Shown one piece after another: positions 16,594-22,147 of a DNA stretch of 22,147 nt. The notes beneath the pieces are model-generated. The model made no database searches, was not told the origin of the DNA, and saw nothing but the letters and a program-made list of their open reading frames with translations. Origin of the DNA: CAJXZP01 sp041563475 (GTDB lineage: Bacteria; Bacteroidota; Bacteroidia; Flavobacteriales_G; Salibacteraceae); NCBI GenBank assembly GCA_041563475.1, contig JBFFMY010000046.1, positions 1 to 22,147 of the forward strand, read 5' to 3'. Numbering within the stretch: the stretch's first letter is position 1; every line of letters begins with the position of its first letter. The position numbers and the translations under genes were made by a program.

Positions 16594-17134
16594 CTTCTTC
16601 ATCAATTGATATAATACCTTTAATATGGCTAATTTGGTAATTGGTGAAATCTTGATTAGCAATAAATCCATCACCATAAATAATTTCATTGGCAGTGGTT
16701 ATTTTCACAAAATTGTCGGAGGATATTTTTTGTGTTTTTGAATTCCAAATCACCTCTTCACTATTTAGTAGGTCTCCATCGATGTTAAAAATCTCAACGT
16801 CTTGAGAAAGTTCAAGTATATCCCTTTTCGGGTAGTGAACGGCATAGTTACATTTTACTTGAGCTTCTATTTCGCCCAAGCTATTTAAGAATTCAATTCT
16901 CAAACCTTCTTTCATTAAGTTATAAGGGATTTCGGAATTTAAATACCGGTCTAGTACGGGAGCGTATAAGTTGATTTTTGTTATTGCGGAATCGCTAAAC
17001 TGGATTTTCACGTTTTTGCTGGTGGAAGCAGGTAAGTCATCCACAACATCGGATAAATTTTCAATATCTGAAATAGAGTTTTCACAAGAAAGTACAGAAA
17101 GGGATAATATAAATACGGCCAAAGCCCTAAGCAT
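16580..17134 (-). CDS. lptC: LPS export ABC transporter periplasmic protein LptC (lipoprotein form)
   Basis: LptC-like proteins accept lipopolysaccharide from the LptBFG transporter in the inner membrane and pass it to the LptA bridge. The 184-aa product starts with a short lipoprotein signal (MLRALAVFILSLSVLSC, lipobox VLS-C17). The beta-jellyroll fold of LptC/LptA follows, with repeats such as VKIQFSDSAITKINLYAPVL, NSLGEIEAQVKCNYAVHYPK, EVIWNSKTQKISSDNFVKI and GDGFIANQDFTNYQISHIKG. Bacteroidota LptC is typically a lipoprotein of this length. ATG 17134 is chosen because it gives a clean lipoprotein signal; an in-frame ATG at 17197 would add 21 mainly basic residues and overlap the TPR gene. 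The start codon lies at the edge of the loop of a 16-bp perfect hairpin. The 3' end overlaps the next small gene. Confidence 0.87.
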   Translation of the reverse strand: MLRALAVFILSLSVLSCENSISDIENLSDVVDDLPASTSKNVKIQFSDSAITKINLYAPVLDRYLNSEIPYNLMKEGLRIEFLNSLGEIEAQVKCNYAVHYPKRDILELSQDVEIFNIDGDLLNSEEVIWNSKTQKISSDNFVKITTANEIIYGDGFIANQDFTNYQISHIKGIISIDEEDEDL

Positions 17135-17156
17135 TTTTTTGCTTAGGGCTTTGGCC
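17117..17156. repeat. 16-bp perfect inverted repeat spanning the lptC start
   Basis: The arms GGCCAAAGCCCTAAGC (17117-17132) and its exact complement (17141-17156) flank an 8-nt loop that is A-rich on the minus strand. The lptC ATG (17134-17132) sits at the loop/stem junction. In the minus-strand transcript no T-tract follows, so it is not a normal terminator there; on the plus strand a T7 run does follow. It could control lptC translation, or terminate antisense transcription. Confidence 0.8.
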
Positions 17157-17159
17157 CAT
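17127..17159 (-). CDS. Possible 10-residue leader peptide before lptC
   Basis: A tiny frame, MGQSPKQKNA plus stop, begins at an ATG preceded by seven As, just outside the hairpin. It runs through the whole 5' arm and loop and stops 8 nt inside lptC in another frame. The lptC ATG is also preceded by an A-run, so the A-rich ATG element is duplicated. No homology evidence exists and the frame may be accidental. Confidence 0.2.
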   Translation of the reverse strand: MGQSPKQKNA

Positions 17160-17168
17160 TTTTTTGTA

Positions 17169-18476
17169 TTACTTCGTTTGAACCGTAACATCTTCATTTA
17201 TCCAACCACCTACATGGTATGCTTGTCCATCCACAATGTTTTCAAAGAAACAAGATTCCTTTTTAGGAAATTGAGATTGACATGATGCAATTTTTTTGTT
17301 TGCTTTATCCGTTACACTTGAGTCCAAAGATTTTGCTTTTTGGTACTTATCTATAGCTGCCCAATACCCACCACCTTGGGTGCATTCCGTTTCGCCTACA
17401 GATGATGCTCCGTACAAGTATGCATCACCAATAATCATATAGGCTTCTGCACTACTAGAATTTGACTCTAACATTTTCAAAGCGTAAGTTTTAGCATTCG
17501 AATACTGCTTAATAGTTAAGTAAGTTAATGCAGTATATTTATAAGCGTTTTCTTTTCCTTGACGCGTTTCAGCCATACTTCCTGCTTGCTTAAAATATTC
17601 AATGGCATCAGAATAACGTTCTTTTTTCAAAAGTGATCTTCCAATTCCAAATTTCGATAACGAAGAAGGATTTACTTTATCTAACGACATTGAAGCCTTT
17701 AGAAAAAGGTCTTCATCAGTACAATTGCTTTTTTCAAAAAATGCAATAATTTGAACCAAAATGCTAGTGTCATTTGGGTTCGCAGTATATTTTGGAGTAT
17801 AAATTTGAACTAACTCTTCACAACCTGCATACTTAGTGAAAATTTGTTCTAAAATTCCAGCAACATTTACCCATTGTTCTTTGTCATCTTCTTCTTTAGA
17901 ATTTTCTAAATTGTACACAACAACAGAGGAAAGTTTTGGGAAAAGAGAAATTAACTCAACTTGGTCTAGTTTTCCATCTTGAACTAATTGATCAGCCACC
18001 TGGTAATAAGAAGTGATTGCTCCTTTCTCCATTTTATTCCCTTGTAATTTGAATGCCTCGCTCAAATATCCATATGCCTCTTCGGTTTTACTTCTATTAT
18101 AACGAAATAAATCAGCTCCTTTTCGGCCTAAAACGTACCCTTTTTGACCATAATTTTCTATTCTCTTATCGTAAATCCACATTAGAGTATCGACTAAAAG
18201 AGCGGATTTTGCTTCATCCTTTTCATTTTGAATAAAGGTTTTGTACATAATTGAACCTTTTATGTAAAGGTTCTTGGACGATTTTGGGCAATGATTAACT
18301 GCTTTTAACCATGGACCTTTGGCATCTTTAAAGTTTTTTTGTTTGTAAAACTCCACGTATAACGAAGTGTTTTCAACGCACGTCACGCTGTCTTGAGGTG
18401 TGGCTCCCCATTTAGATTGAGCAAAAGAAGTTACCGCAAAAAGCGCTAATGTTAATGTTAGCAGTTGTTTTTTCAT
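17169..18476 (-). CDS. Secreted/periplasmic TPR-repeat protein
   Basis: This 435-aa protein has a cleavable signal peptide (MKKQLLTLTLALFAVTSFAQ) followed by mostly helical repeats. Tetratricopeptide-like pairs are clearest at about 280-400 (SDAIEYFKQAGSMAETRQGK, ENAYKYTALTYLTIKQYSNA, SSAEAYMIIGDAYLYG, AIDKYQKAKSLD). Several cysteines are spread through the protein (TCVENTS, NHCPKSS, CTDED, ECTQGG, SCQSQ, ESCFFEN), fitting an exported protein with disulfides. It follows the outer-membrane protein gene by 6 nt and precedes lptC by 34 nt, so it is in the same operon. A TPR protein in this position is usual in Flavobacteria-type genomes. The partner is unknown; a scaffolding role in envelope assembly is inferred only from context. 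Confidence 0.85.
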   Translation of the reverse strand: MKKQLLTLTLALFAVTSFAQSKWGATPQDSVTCVENTSLYVEFYKQKNFKDAKGPWLKAVNHCPKSSKNLYIKGSIMYKTFIQNEKDEAKSALLVDTLMWIYDKRIENYGQKGYVLGRKGADLFRYNRSKTEEAYGYLSEAFKLQGNKMEKGAITSYYQVADQLVQDGKLDQVELISLFPKLSSVVVYNLENSKEEDDKEQWVNVAGILEQIFTKYAGCEELVQIYTPKYTANPNDTSILVQIIAFFEKSNCTDEDLFLKASMSLDKVNPSSLSKFGIGRSLLKKERYSDAIEYFKQAGSMAETRQGKENAYKYTALTYLTIKQYSNAKTYALKMLESNSSSAEAYMIIGDAYLYGASSVGETECTQGGGYWAAIDKYQKAKSLDSSVTDKANKKIASCQSQFPKKESCFFENIVDGQAYHVGGWINEDVTVQTK

Positions 18477-18482
18477 TTTGAT

Positions 18483-19832
18483 TTAATTTATTTTTTTTCG
18501 TTTAAACCACCTATCCCAATAATTAGGTGAGAATGATAACCCTACATAAATTCTAGAGTATTGTTCTTTAATTAATCCATTATCAACCGTTCCCCTTGAA
18601 CCCATTTCAAATCCAAAATCAATGGTTGATGAAGAAGGATAGATTGACTTAGACTTAACAAGAGGTATGCCAAACCCTGCAGATGCTGACATATCTTCTA
18701 GTTGCATGCCTGCAACGTTAATTCGTGTGTTCGCATATTTAAACCCCGCACGGTACCGCAAGAGAGAGAAAAATCCTCGAACTCCATTAGCATCAGGAAT
18801 AAATTGAAAACCAATACTGTATTGGGTGGAGTTTTTTAAATTGGTTTTGGATTCATTCACTTTTAAATCACTCCAATTTATTTGTTCGTAATCGGCTTCA
18901 ATAATGAGTAAATTTTTTGATTTACGACTATAAATTTGATAATTCACTCCGAGTCCAATTTTTTGAGGGAGGAAAATAGAAGTAGTGTCTTGGGTGAATT
19001 CCAACGTATCCGTGATAACGAATACCGTATTTGTTGCGTAATAGGACCCTGAAAAGTATTCAAATCGCGTTTTTAAATAATTTGGAATAGAGTATGCAGC
19101 GCCTATTGTAAGAGTGTTTTCAATAGGGCTTTTTGAATCAAACAATTGGTTTAAATTCATGCTATAATTCAATCCTGCATCAAATCCAAAATCACCCGTA
19201 ACATATGAACTTAAATACATGGAACTTAATGCTCCTGTAGAATAATCCAATTTATTTAAGGCGTTTTGACTATTGTTTCCAAAGTAATAATTTGCATTTA
19301 CCCCAATGGATAAGGAGCTAACGCTATCTTGAAAAATTTTATATCCAAGACCACCATACACAATGTTCATTCCTCCTTCCCCTTCATAACGTGTGGATAA
19401 AGCACTGGGGTATGTTATGTCTGAATTGATTTCAATTCCATACCCTAAAGATGTATAGGGTCTAGCTCCAATAGCCATACCTATTTTTTTAGACAAGGGT
19501 ATTCCTAATCCGAAATAACGCAAGGTTCCATTATCGTTATCTTGGCTGGTTTCAGAATTGAAAGTTCGTGTTCTGCTCAACATTGTTCCTAAGGAAAAGG
19601 TTGGCGCTTTTAAGGATGCGTAACTAGCTGGGTTAGCATAGTTTAAATAAAAAGGCCTATCCATAGCGTATTTAACATCACCCATAGAGAAACCCATAGT
19701 GTTGTTTAACGATTGTGGATCACCAATTCCGTATAAAGAGTACGGAGAATTAGTAATGTTGTTTTGCGCATGTAAATGCGCTACTAACATCACTAAAATT
19801 AAAGTGACAATAAAATTGCTATACGTTTTGAT
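18483..19832 (-). CDS. FadL-like outer-membrane beta-barrel protein, apparent ATC start
   Basis: This outer-membrane barrel protein has about 449 aa. The mature part begins QNNITNSPYSLYGIGDPQSL and continues with glycine/aromatic-rich amphipathic strands (LRYFGLGIPLSKKIGMAIGA, YGGLGYKIFQDSVSSLSIGV, FFSLLRYRAGFKYANTRI), ending in SRIYVGLSFSPNYWDRWFKR. It resembles the FadL/OmpP1-like family found next to coaX in related genomes. The first usual start codon (GTG 19793) would leave only 10 residues before the mature protein, too short for a signal peptide. In-frame codons upstream to the stop at 19842 complete an ideal signal peptide, starting KTYSNFIVTLILVMLVAHLH after an ATC codon at 19832. 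No ATG, GTG or TTG is available there. Either ATC (or nearby ATT/ATC) is the true start or a base differs from the usual ATG. It overlaps the coaX end by 14 nt. Confidence 0.72.
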   Translation of the reverse strand: MKTYSNFIVTLILVMLVAHLHAQNNITNSPYSLYGIGDPQSLNNTMGFSMGDVKYAMDRPFYLNYANPASYASLKAPTFSLGTMLSRTRTFNSETSQDNDNGTLRYFGLGIPLSKKIGMAIGARPYTSLGYGIEINSDITYPSALSTRYEGEGGMNIVYGGLGYKIFQDSVSSLSIGVNANYYFGNNSQNALNKLDYSTGALSSMYLSSYVTGDFGFDAGLNYSMNLNQLFDSKSPIENTLTIGAAYSIPNYLKTRFEYFSGSYYATNTVFVITDTLEFTQDTTSIFLPQKIGLGVNYQIYSRKSKNLLIIEADYEQINWSDLKVNESKTNLKNSTQYSIGFQFIPDANGVRGFFSLLRYRAGFKYANTRINVAGMQLEDMSASAGFGIPLVKSKSIYPSSSTIDFGFEMGSRGTVDNGLIKEQYSRIYVGLSFSPNYWDRWFKRKKIN

Positions 19833-20550
19833 AGTGATGTTTTAAAATTTTATTTAATCCTTTCAGGAGCAAATTTTGGTCTGCAAAAATGGTGTTTTTT
19901 AACTCCTTAGCAAAGTTTTTAGAGTCTCCTCCAGTAAGAATTGTAATAAGGTTTCCAAATCGATCTTTATAGGCATTAATAACACCTTCAATTTCAAAAT
20001 GGGCTCCATTAATAATGCCTGAATGAATAGATTCTGTAGTGGTTTGTCCAATTAAACTGGGGTTTTTTATTGGGCTTAAATCAGGAAGATTCTTTGTAAA
20101 AGTATGGACTGCTTTATACCGCATTGCAATTCCAGGTGAAATACTTCCCCCGAAGTATCGATTGTCATGCGTTAGTAAATCATAGGTAATGCATGTGCCT
20201 AAATCTATTACTAATACATTTTTACTTGGAAACTCATTAAAAGCCCCCATAATCCCCGCAATTCTATCTGTGCCTAATGTTTGGGGAGATTGATACTCTA
20301 TACTTATAGGTAAAGGAATATCATTCGTGAAAAATAACCAAGGAATCCGATTATCAATCAGCTCATTCAGTTCTTCCTTAGTGGCAGAAACAGACGAAGC
20401 AATTAGATGGTTTGGATTATGTGAAATAATAAATTCATCAATAATATTTCCAAGGTCACCTAAACTAACGGTCTTTTGGGCAACAATTCGATTGTTTTCG
20501 AAAATTGCCGCCTTAACATTTGTGTTTCCTATGTCTAAAACTAAGTTCAT
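19819..20550 (-). CDS. coaX: Type III pantothenate kinase
   Basis: This cytoplasmic enzyme phosphorylates pantothenate, the first step of coenzyme A synthesis. The 243-aa protein shows the ASKHA-fold signatures of CoaX: phosphate loop LDIGNTNVKAAIF (5-17), GTDR (93-96) of the substrate site, VIDLGTCITYDLL (114-126), GGSISPGIAMRYKAVHTFTK (134-153) and LTGGDS (205-210). ATG 20550 (MNLVLDIGNTN) is the normal family start; an in-frame ATG six codons upstream would place the start on the -7 promoter box. It is the first gene of the seven-gene minus-strand operon. A good promoter lies only about 15 nt upstream, so its leader is very short. Its end overlaps the next gene. Confidence 0.95.
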   Translation of the reverse strand: MNLVLDIGNTNVKAAIFENNRIVAQKTVSLGDLGNIIDEFIISHNPNHLIASSVSATKEELNELIDNRIPWLFFTNDIPLPISIEYQSPQTLGTDRIAGIMGAFNEFPSKNVLVIDLGTCITYDLLTHDNRYFGGSISPGIAMRYKAVHTFTKNLPDLSPIKNPSLIGQTTTESIHSGIINGAHFEIEGVINAYKDRFGNLITILTGGDSKNFAKELKNTIFADQNLLLKGLNKILKHHYQNV

Positions 20551-20565
20551 GTACTGAATATACTG

Positions 20566-20595
20566 CAAACTTAACGATTGAAATTAAAGATGAAA
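20566..20595 (-). promoter_or_regulatory. Promoter of the coaX operon
   Basis: Minus-strand TAAGTTTG (20573-20566) matches the -7 consensus TAnnTTTG exactly. TTTC (20595-20592), 18 nt upstream, matches the -33 TTTG with one mismatch. The predicted transcript begins about 10 nt before the coaX start codon, so little leader is left. Confidence 0.6.
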
Positions 20596-20611
20596 TATTT
20601 TACGAATCTTA

Positions 20612-20641
20612 TTTGTCAGATTTAATATTTTTTTACTTTTG
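20612..20641 (+). promoter_or_regulatory. Promoter of tRNA-Phe
   Basis: TTTG (20612-20615), an 18-nt spacer and TACTTTTG (20634-20641) match the Bacteroidota sigma-A consensus TTTG / TAnnTTTG in every defined position. The predicted start is about 25 nt before the tRNA 5' end. This is the clearest promoter of the window, and it lies back to back with the coaX promoter. Confidence 0.78.
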
Positions 20642-20673
20642 TCGCCCGTTCAACAAGAGGTTGAATAAAAGGA

Positions 20674-20746
20674 GGTGCCTTAGCTCAGTTGGTAGAGCAA
20701 TGGACTGAAAATCCATGTGTCCCTGGTTCGATTCCTGGAGGCACCA
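20674..20746 (+). tRNA. tRNA-Phe (anticodon GAA)
   Basis: The 73-nt gene folds into a full cloverleaf: acceptor GGTGCCT/AGGCACC, D-stem GCTC/GAGC with loop AGTTGGTA, anticodon stem ATGGA/TCCAT with loop CTGAAAA (GAA at 20707-20709), variable loop GTGTC, T-loop TTCGATT and discriminator A at 20746. CCA is not encoded (CTT follows). The T-stem arms are both CCTGG, leaving a U51-U63 mismatch in the middle. It is transcribed alone, from a consensus promoter to a strong terminator. Confidence 0.95.
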
Positions 20747-20756
20747 CTTCAAAAAC

Positions 20757-20788
20757 AAAAAAAGCCGCTGAATTCAGCGGCTTTTTTT
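20757..20788 (+). terminator. Intrinsic terminator of tRNA-Phe
   Basis: A GCCGCTG-AATT-CAGCGGC hairpin (20764-20781) is flanked by A7 on the left and T7 on the right, so the stem can extend to 14 bp and works symmetrically. It starts 11 nt after the tRNA 3' end. Confidence 0.93.
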
Positions 20789-20820
20789 ATGCCTTGATTT
20801 TCATGAGAATTTGTTTTAGA

Positions 20821-20845
20821 AGAAGGAACCCCCTTCTGTTTTTTA
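20821..20845 (+). terminator. Weak second terminator-like hairpin
   Basis: AGAAGG-N5-CCTTCT (20821-20837) is followed by GTTTTTTAA. It lies between the tRNA terminator and the histidine-kinase gene and could be a backup terminator. The stem is only 6 bp and overlaps the proposed kinase promoter. Confidence 0.3.
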
Positions 20846-20851
20846 AGTTTG
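20844..20851 (+). promoter_or_regulatory. Candidate -7 box of the histidine kinase gene
   Basis: TAAGTTTG matches TAnnTTTG exactly and lies about 25 nt before the start codon. No TTTG is found at the right distance upstream. A second, one-mismatch box TTACTTTG lies at 20854-20861. Some promoter is required here because a strong terminator precedes it. Confidence 0.38.
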
Positions 20852-20876
20852 ATTTACTTTGCAATAACGCAATGAT

Positions 20877-21848
20877 ATGAAGAAAGAGAAAAAACAGATT
20901 TCCTTATTTATATATATCCTCATGGGATATACCATCCTTCAATTTTTTTGGTGGACATATCTCATTTTTGAATTAAATGCAGAAATAATTGACCTTGAAA
21001 AAATCATTGTTCAATTCTCTGAAACCTCTGAGCAAGCTCAATTAATTTTAGCTCAGGGAAATTTGGATGCAGTTTTCTTTAAAAAGAAAATGATGATTTT
21101 GGGTGAAGGGGGAGTTTTTCTTCTAATTCTTTTAACAGGGTTTTATTTAATTAAAAGATCTCACGACAAGGAAATTGCTCTGGCTAAACAAGAACAGAAT
21201 TTCATGTTGGCAATTACGCATGAATTGAATTCTCCATTGGCGGCAATCAAGCTCAATATCGATACCTTGTTGAAACGATCTTTGTCTACCGAAAACGTGA
21301 AAACGATGCTCTATAGAACATCTCAGGAAGCGGAACGATTAAATCATTTAGTGAATAATGTCTTGGCAACTTCACGTATGGAGAAAACGGGATTTGAATT
21401 GTATCCTGAAAACGTTGATTTGGTTCATCACTTCAATGGACTCATAAAAAAGTATGTTCCTTTTTTTTCTCAGCAATTAGAAGTTGAAACGGATAAAGAA
21501 CTTTTTGCTGAAATTGATGTTTTAGCCTTTGAGTTAATTTTTCAAAATTTGTTGGAAAATGCTTCTAAATATAGTGATGATGACAGTGAGATTGGTGTTT
21601 CATTGAAATTAGAAAAAGAACAAATTTGTTTACGGGTAAGTGATTATGGTATTGGAATACCAGAGGAAGAAAAGATAAAAGTCTTGTCTAAATTTTATAG
21701 AGTAGGAGACGAGTCCACAAGGAAATCGAAAGGAACGGGCCTAGGTTTATACCTCGTAAGTAATTTGGTAGAGCAAATGAAAGGAAATCTGACTATCCTT
21801 GACAATACCCCGAAAGGAACCACTTTTCAAGTTCAGTTACCTACCTAA
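20877..21848 (+). CDS. Two-pass membrane sensor histidine kinase
   Basis: This 323-aa inner-membrane sensor kinase autophosphorylates on a histidine and passes the phosphate to a response regulator. It has two membrane helices (about 9-31 and 76-93) bounding a small periplasmic sensor segment of about 45 residues (NAEIIDLEKIIVQFSETSEQ and on). The HisKA helix carries the H-box FMLAITHELNSPLAAIKLN (H115; SP replaces the usual RTP). The ATPase domain has N-box FQNLLENASKYS (N224/N228), G1 DYGIGIP (256-262), F-box-like KFYRVGD and G2 GTGLGLYLV (286-294). All the residues needed for catalysis appear present. No response regulator is adjacent: the tRNA lies upstream and a convergent T9SS gene downstream, so within this window it is an orphan. 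The signal and target are unknown. Confidence 0.93.
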   Translation: MKKEKKQISLFIYILMGYTILQFFWWTYLIFELNAEIIDLEKIIVQFSETSEQAQLILAQGNLDAVFFKKKMMILGEGGVFLLILLTGFYLIKRSHDKEIALAKQEQNFMLAITHELNSPLAAIKLNIDTLLKRSLSTENVKTMLYRTSQEAERLNHLVNNVLATSRMEKTGFELYPENVDLVHHFNGLIKKYVPFFSQQLEVETDKELFAEIDVLAFELIFQNLLENASKYSDDDSEIGVSLKLEKEQICLRVSDYGIGIPEEEKIKVLSKFYRVGDESTRKSKGTGLGLYLVSNLVEQMKGNLTILDNTPKGTTFQVQLPT

Positions 21849-21862
21849 ATATAAAAGGTGTT

Positions 21863-21889
21863 GTGAACGTGCTATTCTAGCACATTCAC
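21863..21889 (-). terminator. Hairpin at the end of the T9SS type B gene
   Basis: On the minus strand GTGAATGTGCTA-GAA-TAGCACGTTCAC forms a 12-bp stem with one U-G wobble. The same site read on the plus strand has a C-A mismatch instead, so the structure favours the minus transcript. The stop codon of the gene lies in the stem, and a moderately T-rich tract (TTTTATATTT) follows after a few bases. It is a fair but imperfect terminator. Confidence 0.5.
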
Positions 21890-22147
21890 CGTTCCTGTCA
21901 TATCAATTTTTTGTCTGTCGTACCCTTCAATTGTAATTTGGTAAATATAGGCTCCAACTGCAACACGTTGTCCGTTTTGAGTTCCGTCCCATTTAAAATC
22001 TGGAGATTTAGAAGAGAAAACTTCTCCGCCCCAACGATCAAATATTACAATTCTAAATTCTTTTACTTCATAGCCTTCTTTGAACCCCGATCCGTATACT
22101 TGGAAGTAATCATTTAAATCATCTCCGTTAGGTGTAAATGCATTAGG
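21872..22147 (-). CDS. T9SS type B sorting domain protein (gliding-motility-associated C-terminal domain), C-terminal part
   Basis: This frame enters from the right edge and ends at TAG (21874-21872), giving the last 91 residues. They form a nearly complete type B T9SS sorting domain: PNAFTPNGDDLNDYF at the start, then FRIVIFDRWGGEVF, WDGTQNGQRVAVGAYIYQI and a short end TGTVNVLE. In this domain family the motifs PNAFTPNGDGxND, the IFDRWG-type strand and WDGxxxGxxxxxGxYxYxI are diagnostic. The protein is therefore secreted through the outer membrane by T9SS and may stay surface-attached. The N-terminal passenger part, and so the function, lies outside the window. It converges on the histidine kinase, with 23 nt between the stop codons. 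Confidence 0.93.
   Translation of the reverse strand, partial: PNAFTPNGDDLNDYFQVYGSGFKEGYEVKEFRIVIFDRWGGEVFSSKSPDFKWDGTQNGQRVAVGAYIYQITIEGYDRQKIDMTGTVNVLE

Noticed and set aside
16594..16689. Longer start for the small two-helix protein
   Set aside because: The extra 32 residues lie wholly within lptC in another frame and would disturb a clean two-helix layout; the shorter start overlaps by 14 nt, like other genes in the operon.
17117..17165. The lptC hairpin as the terminator of the TPR gene
   Set aside because: The T-tracts are on the plus strand; in the minus-strand transcript the hairpin is preceded by As and not followed by Us. It may terminate antisense RNA, but nothing on the plus strand needs it.
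19791..19793. GTG at 19793 as the true start of the outer-membrane protein
   Set aside because: It would leave a 10-residue pre-sequence and cut an otherwise perfect signal peptide in the middle of its hydrophobic core.
20689..20880. 63-codon frame over tRNA-Phe
   Set aside because: It is a translation of the tRNA and its terminator, a known false-positive type.
1..22147. Mobile elements, CRISPR arrays, defence or biosynthetic clusters
   Set aside because: No transposase, integrase, cas, restriction or biosynthetic motifs and no regularly spaced repeats were seen; the genes are core envelope and metabolic genes.

Overview
The window looks like a chromosomal segment of a Bacteroidota bacterium, most likely from the Flavobacteriales. 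It is AT-rich. It carries secreted proteins with type IX secretion (T9SS) C-terminal sorting domains of both type A (after a PKD array) and type B (at the right edge). Its best promoter candidates match the Bacteroidota pattern TTTG-N18-TAnnTTTG, and Shine-Dalgarno sequences are mostly absent. Gene orders such as purH-mreBCD-mrdA-rodA and coaX-OMP-TPR-lptC-CNNM-PPIase are also typical of that phylum. No phage, insertion sequence, CRISPR array or obvious foreign island was seen.

Layout, left to right. (1) 1-1392: the 3' end of a DUF1569/DinB-like gene (+), then a convergent MacB/FtsX-type ABC transporter permease (-). (2) 1592-8679: a tight + strand operon, purH, mreB, mreC, mreD, mrdA (PBP2) and rodA. 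It holds the rod-shape elongation machinery behind the last purine-synthesis gene, with gaps of at most 39 nt and several overlaps. (3) 10706-8686 (-): an ECF sigma factor overlapping by ATGA a protein that joins a short cytoplasmic segment, one membrane helix, a long disordered linker and a predicted outer-membrane beta-barrel. (4) 12742-10754 (-): a secreted protein with four PKD domains and a T9SS type A tail, ending in a strong terminator just in front of the sigma gene. (5) 20550-12907 (-): a probable seven-gene envelope operon. It runs coaX, FadL-like outer-membrane protein, TPR protein, lptC, a two-helix small protein, a CNNM/CBS/CorC protein and a membrane-anchored parvulin PPIase, and it ends in a hairpin terminator at 12884-12855. 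(6) 20674-20746 (+): tRNA-Phe(GAA) with a textbook promoter and terminator. (7) 20877-21848 (+): a sensor histidine kinase without a partner in the window. (8) 22147-21872 (-): the C-terminal tail of a T9SS type B protein, cut by the window edge.

The genes share a theme of building and monitoring the cell envelope: peptidoglycan elongation (mre/mrdA/rodA), LPS export (lptC), periplasmic folding (PPIase), outer-membrane barrels, T9SS cargo and two signalling modules. Most of it is conserved core biology. The least ordinary items are the ECF/trans-envelope barrel pair and the terminator that precedes it, a 16-bp perfect hairpin with duplicated A7-ATG elements at the lptC start, and an outer-membrane protein gene whose signal peptide appears to begin at an ATC codon.
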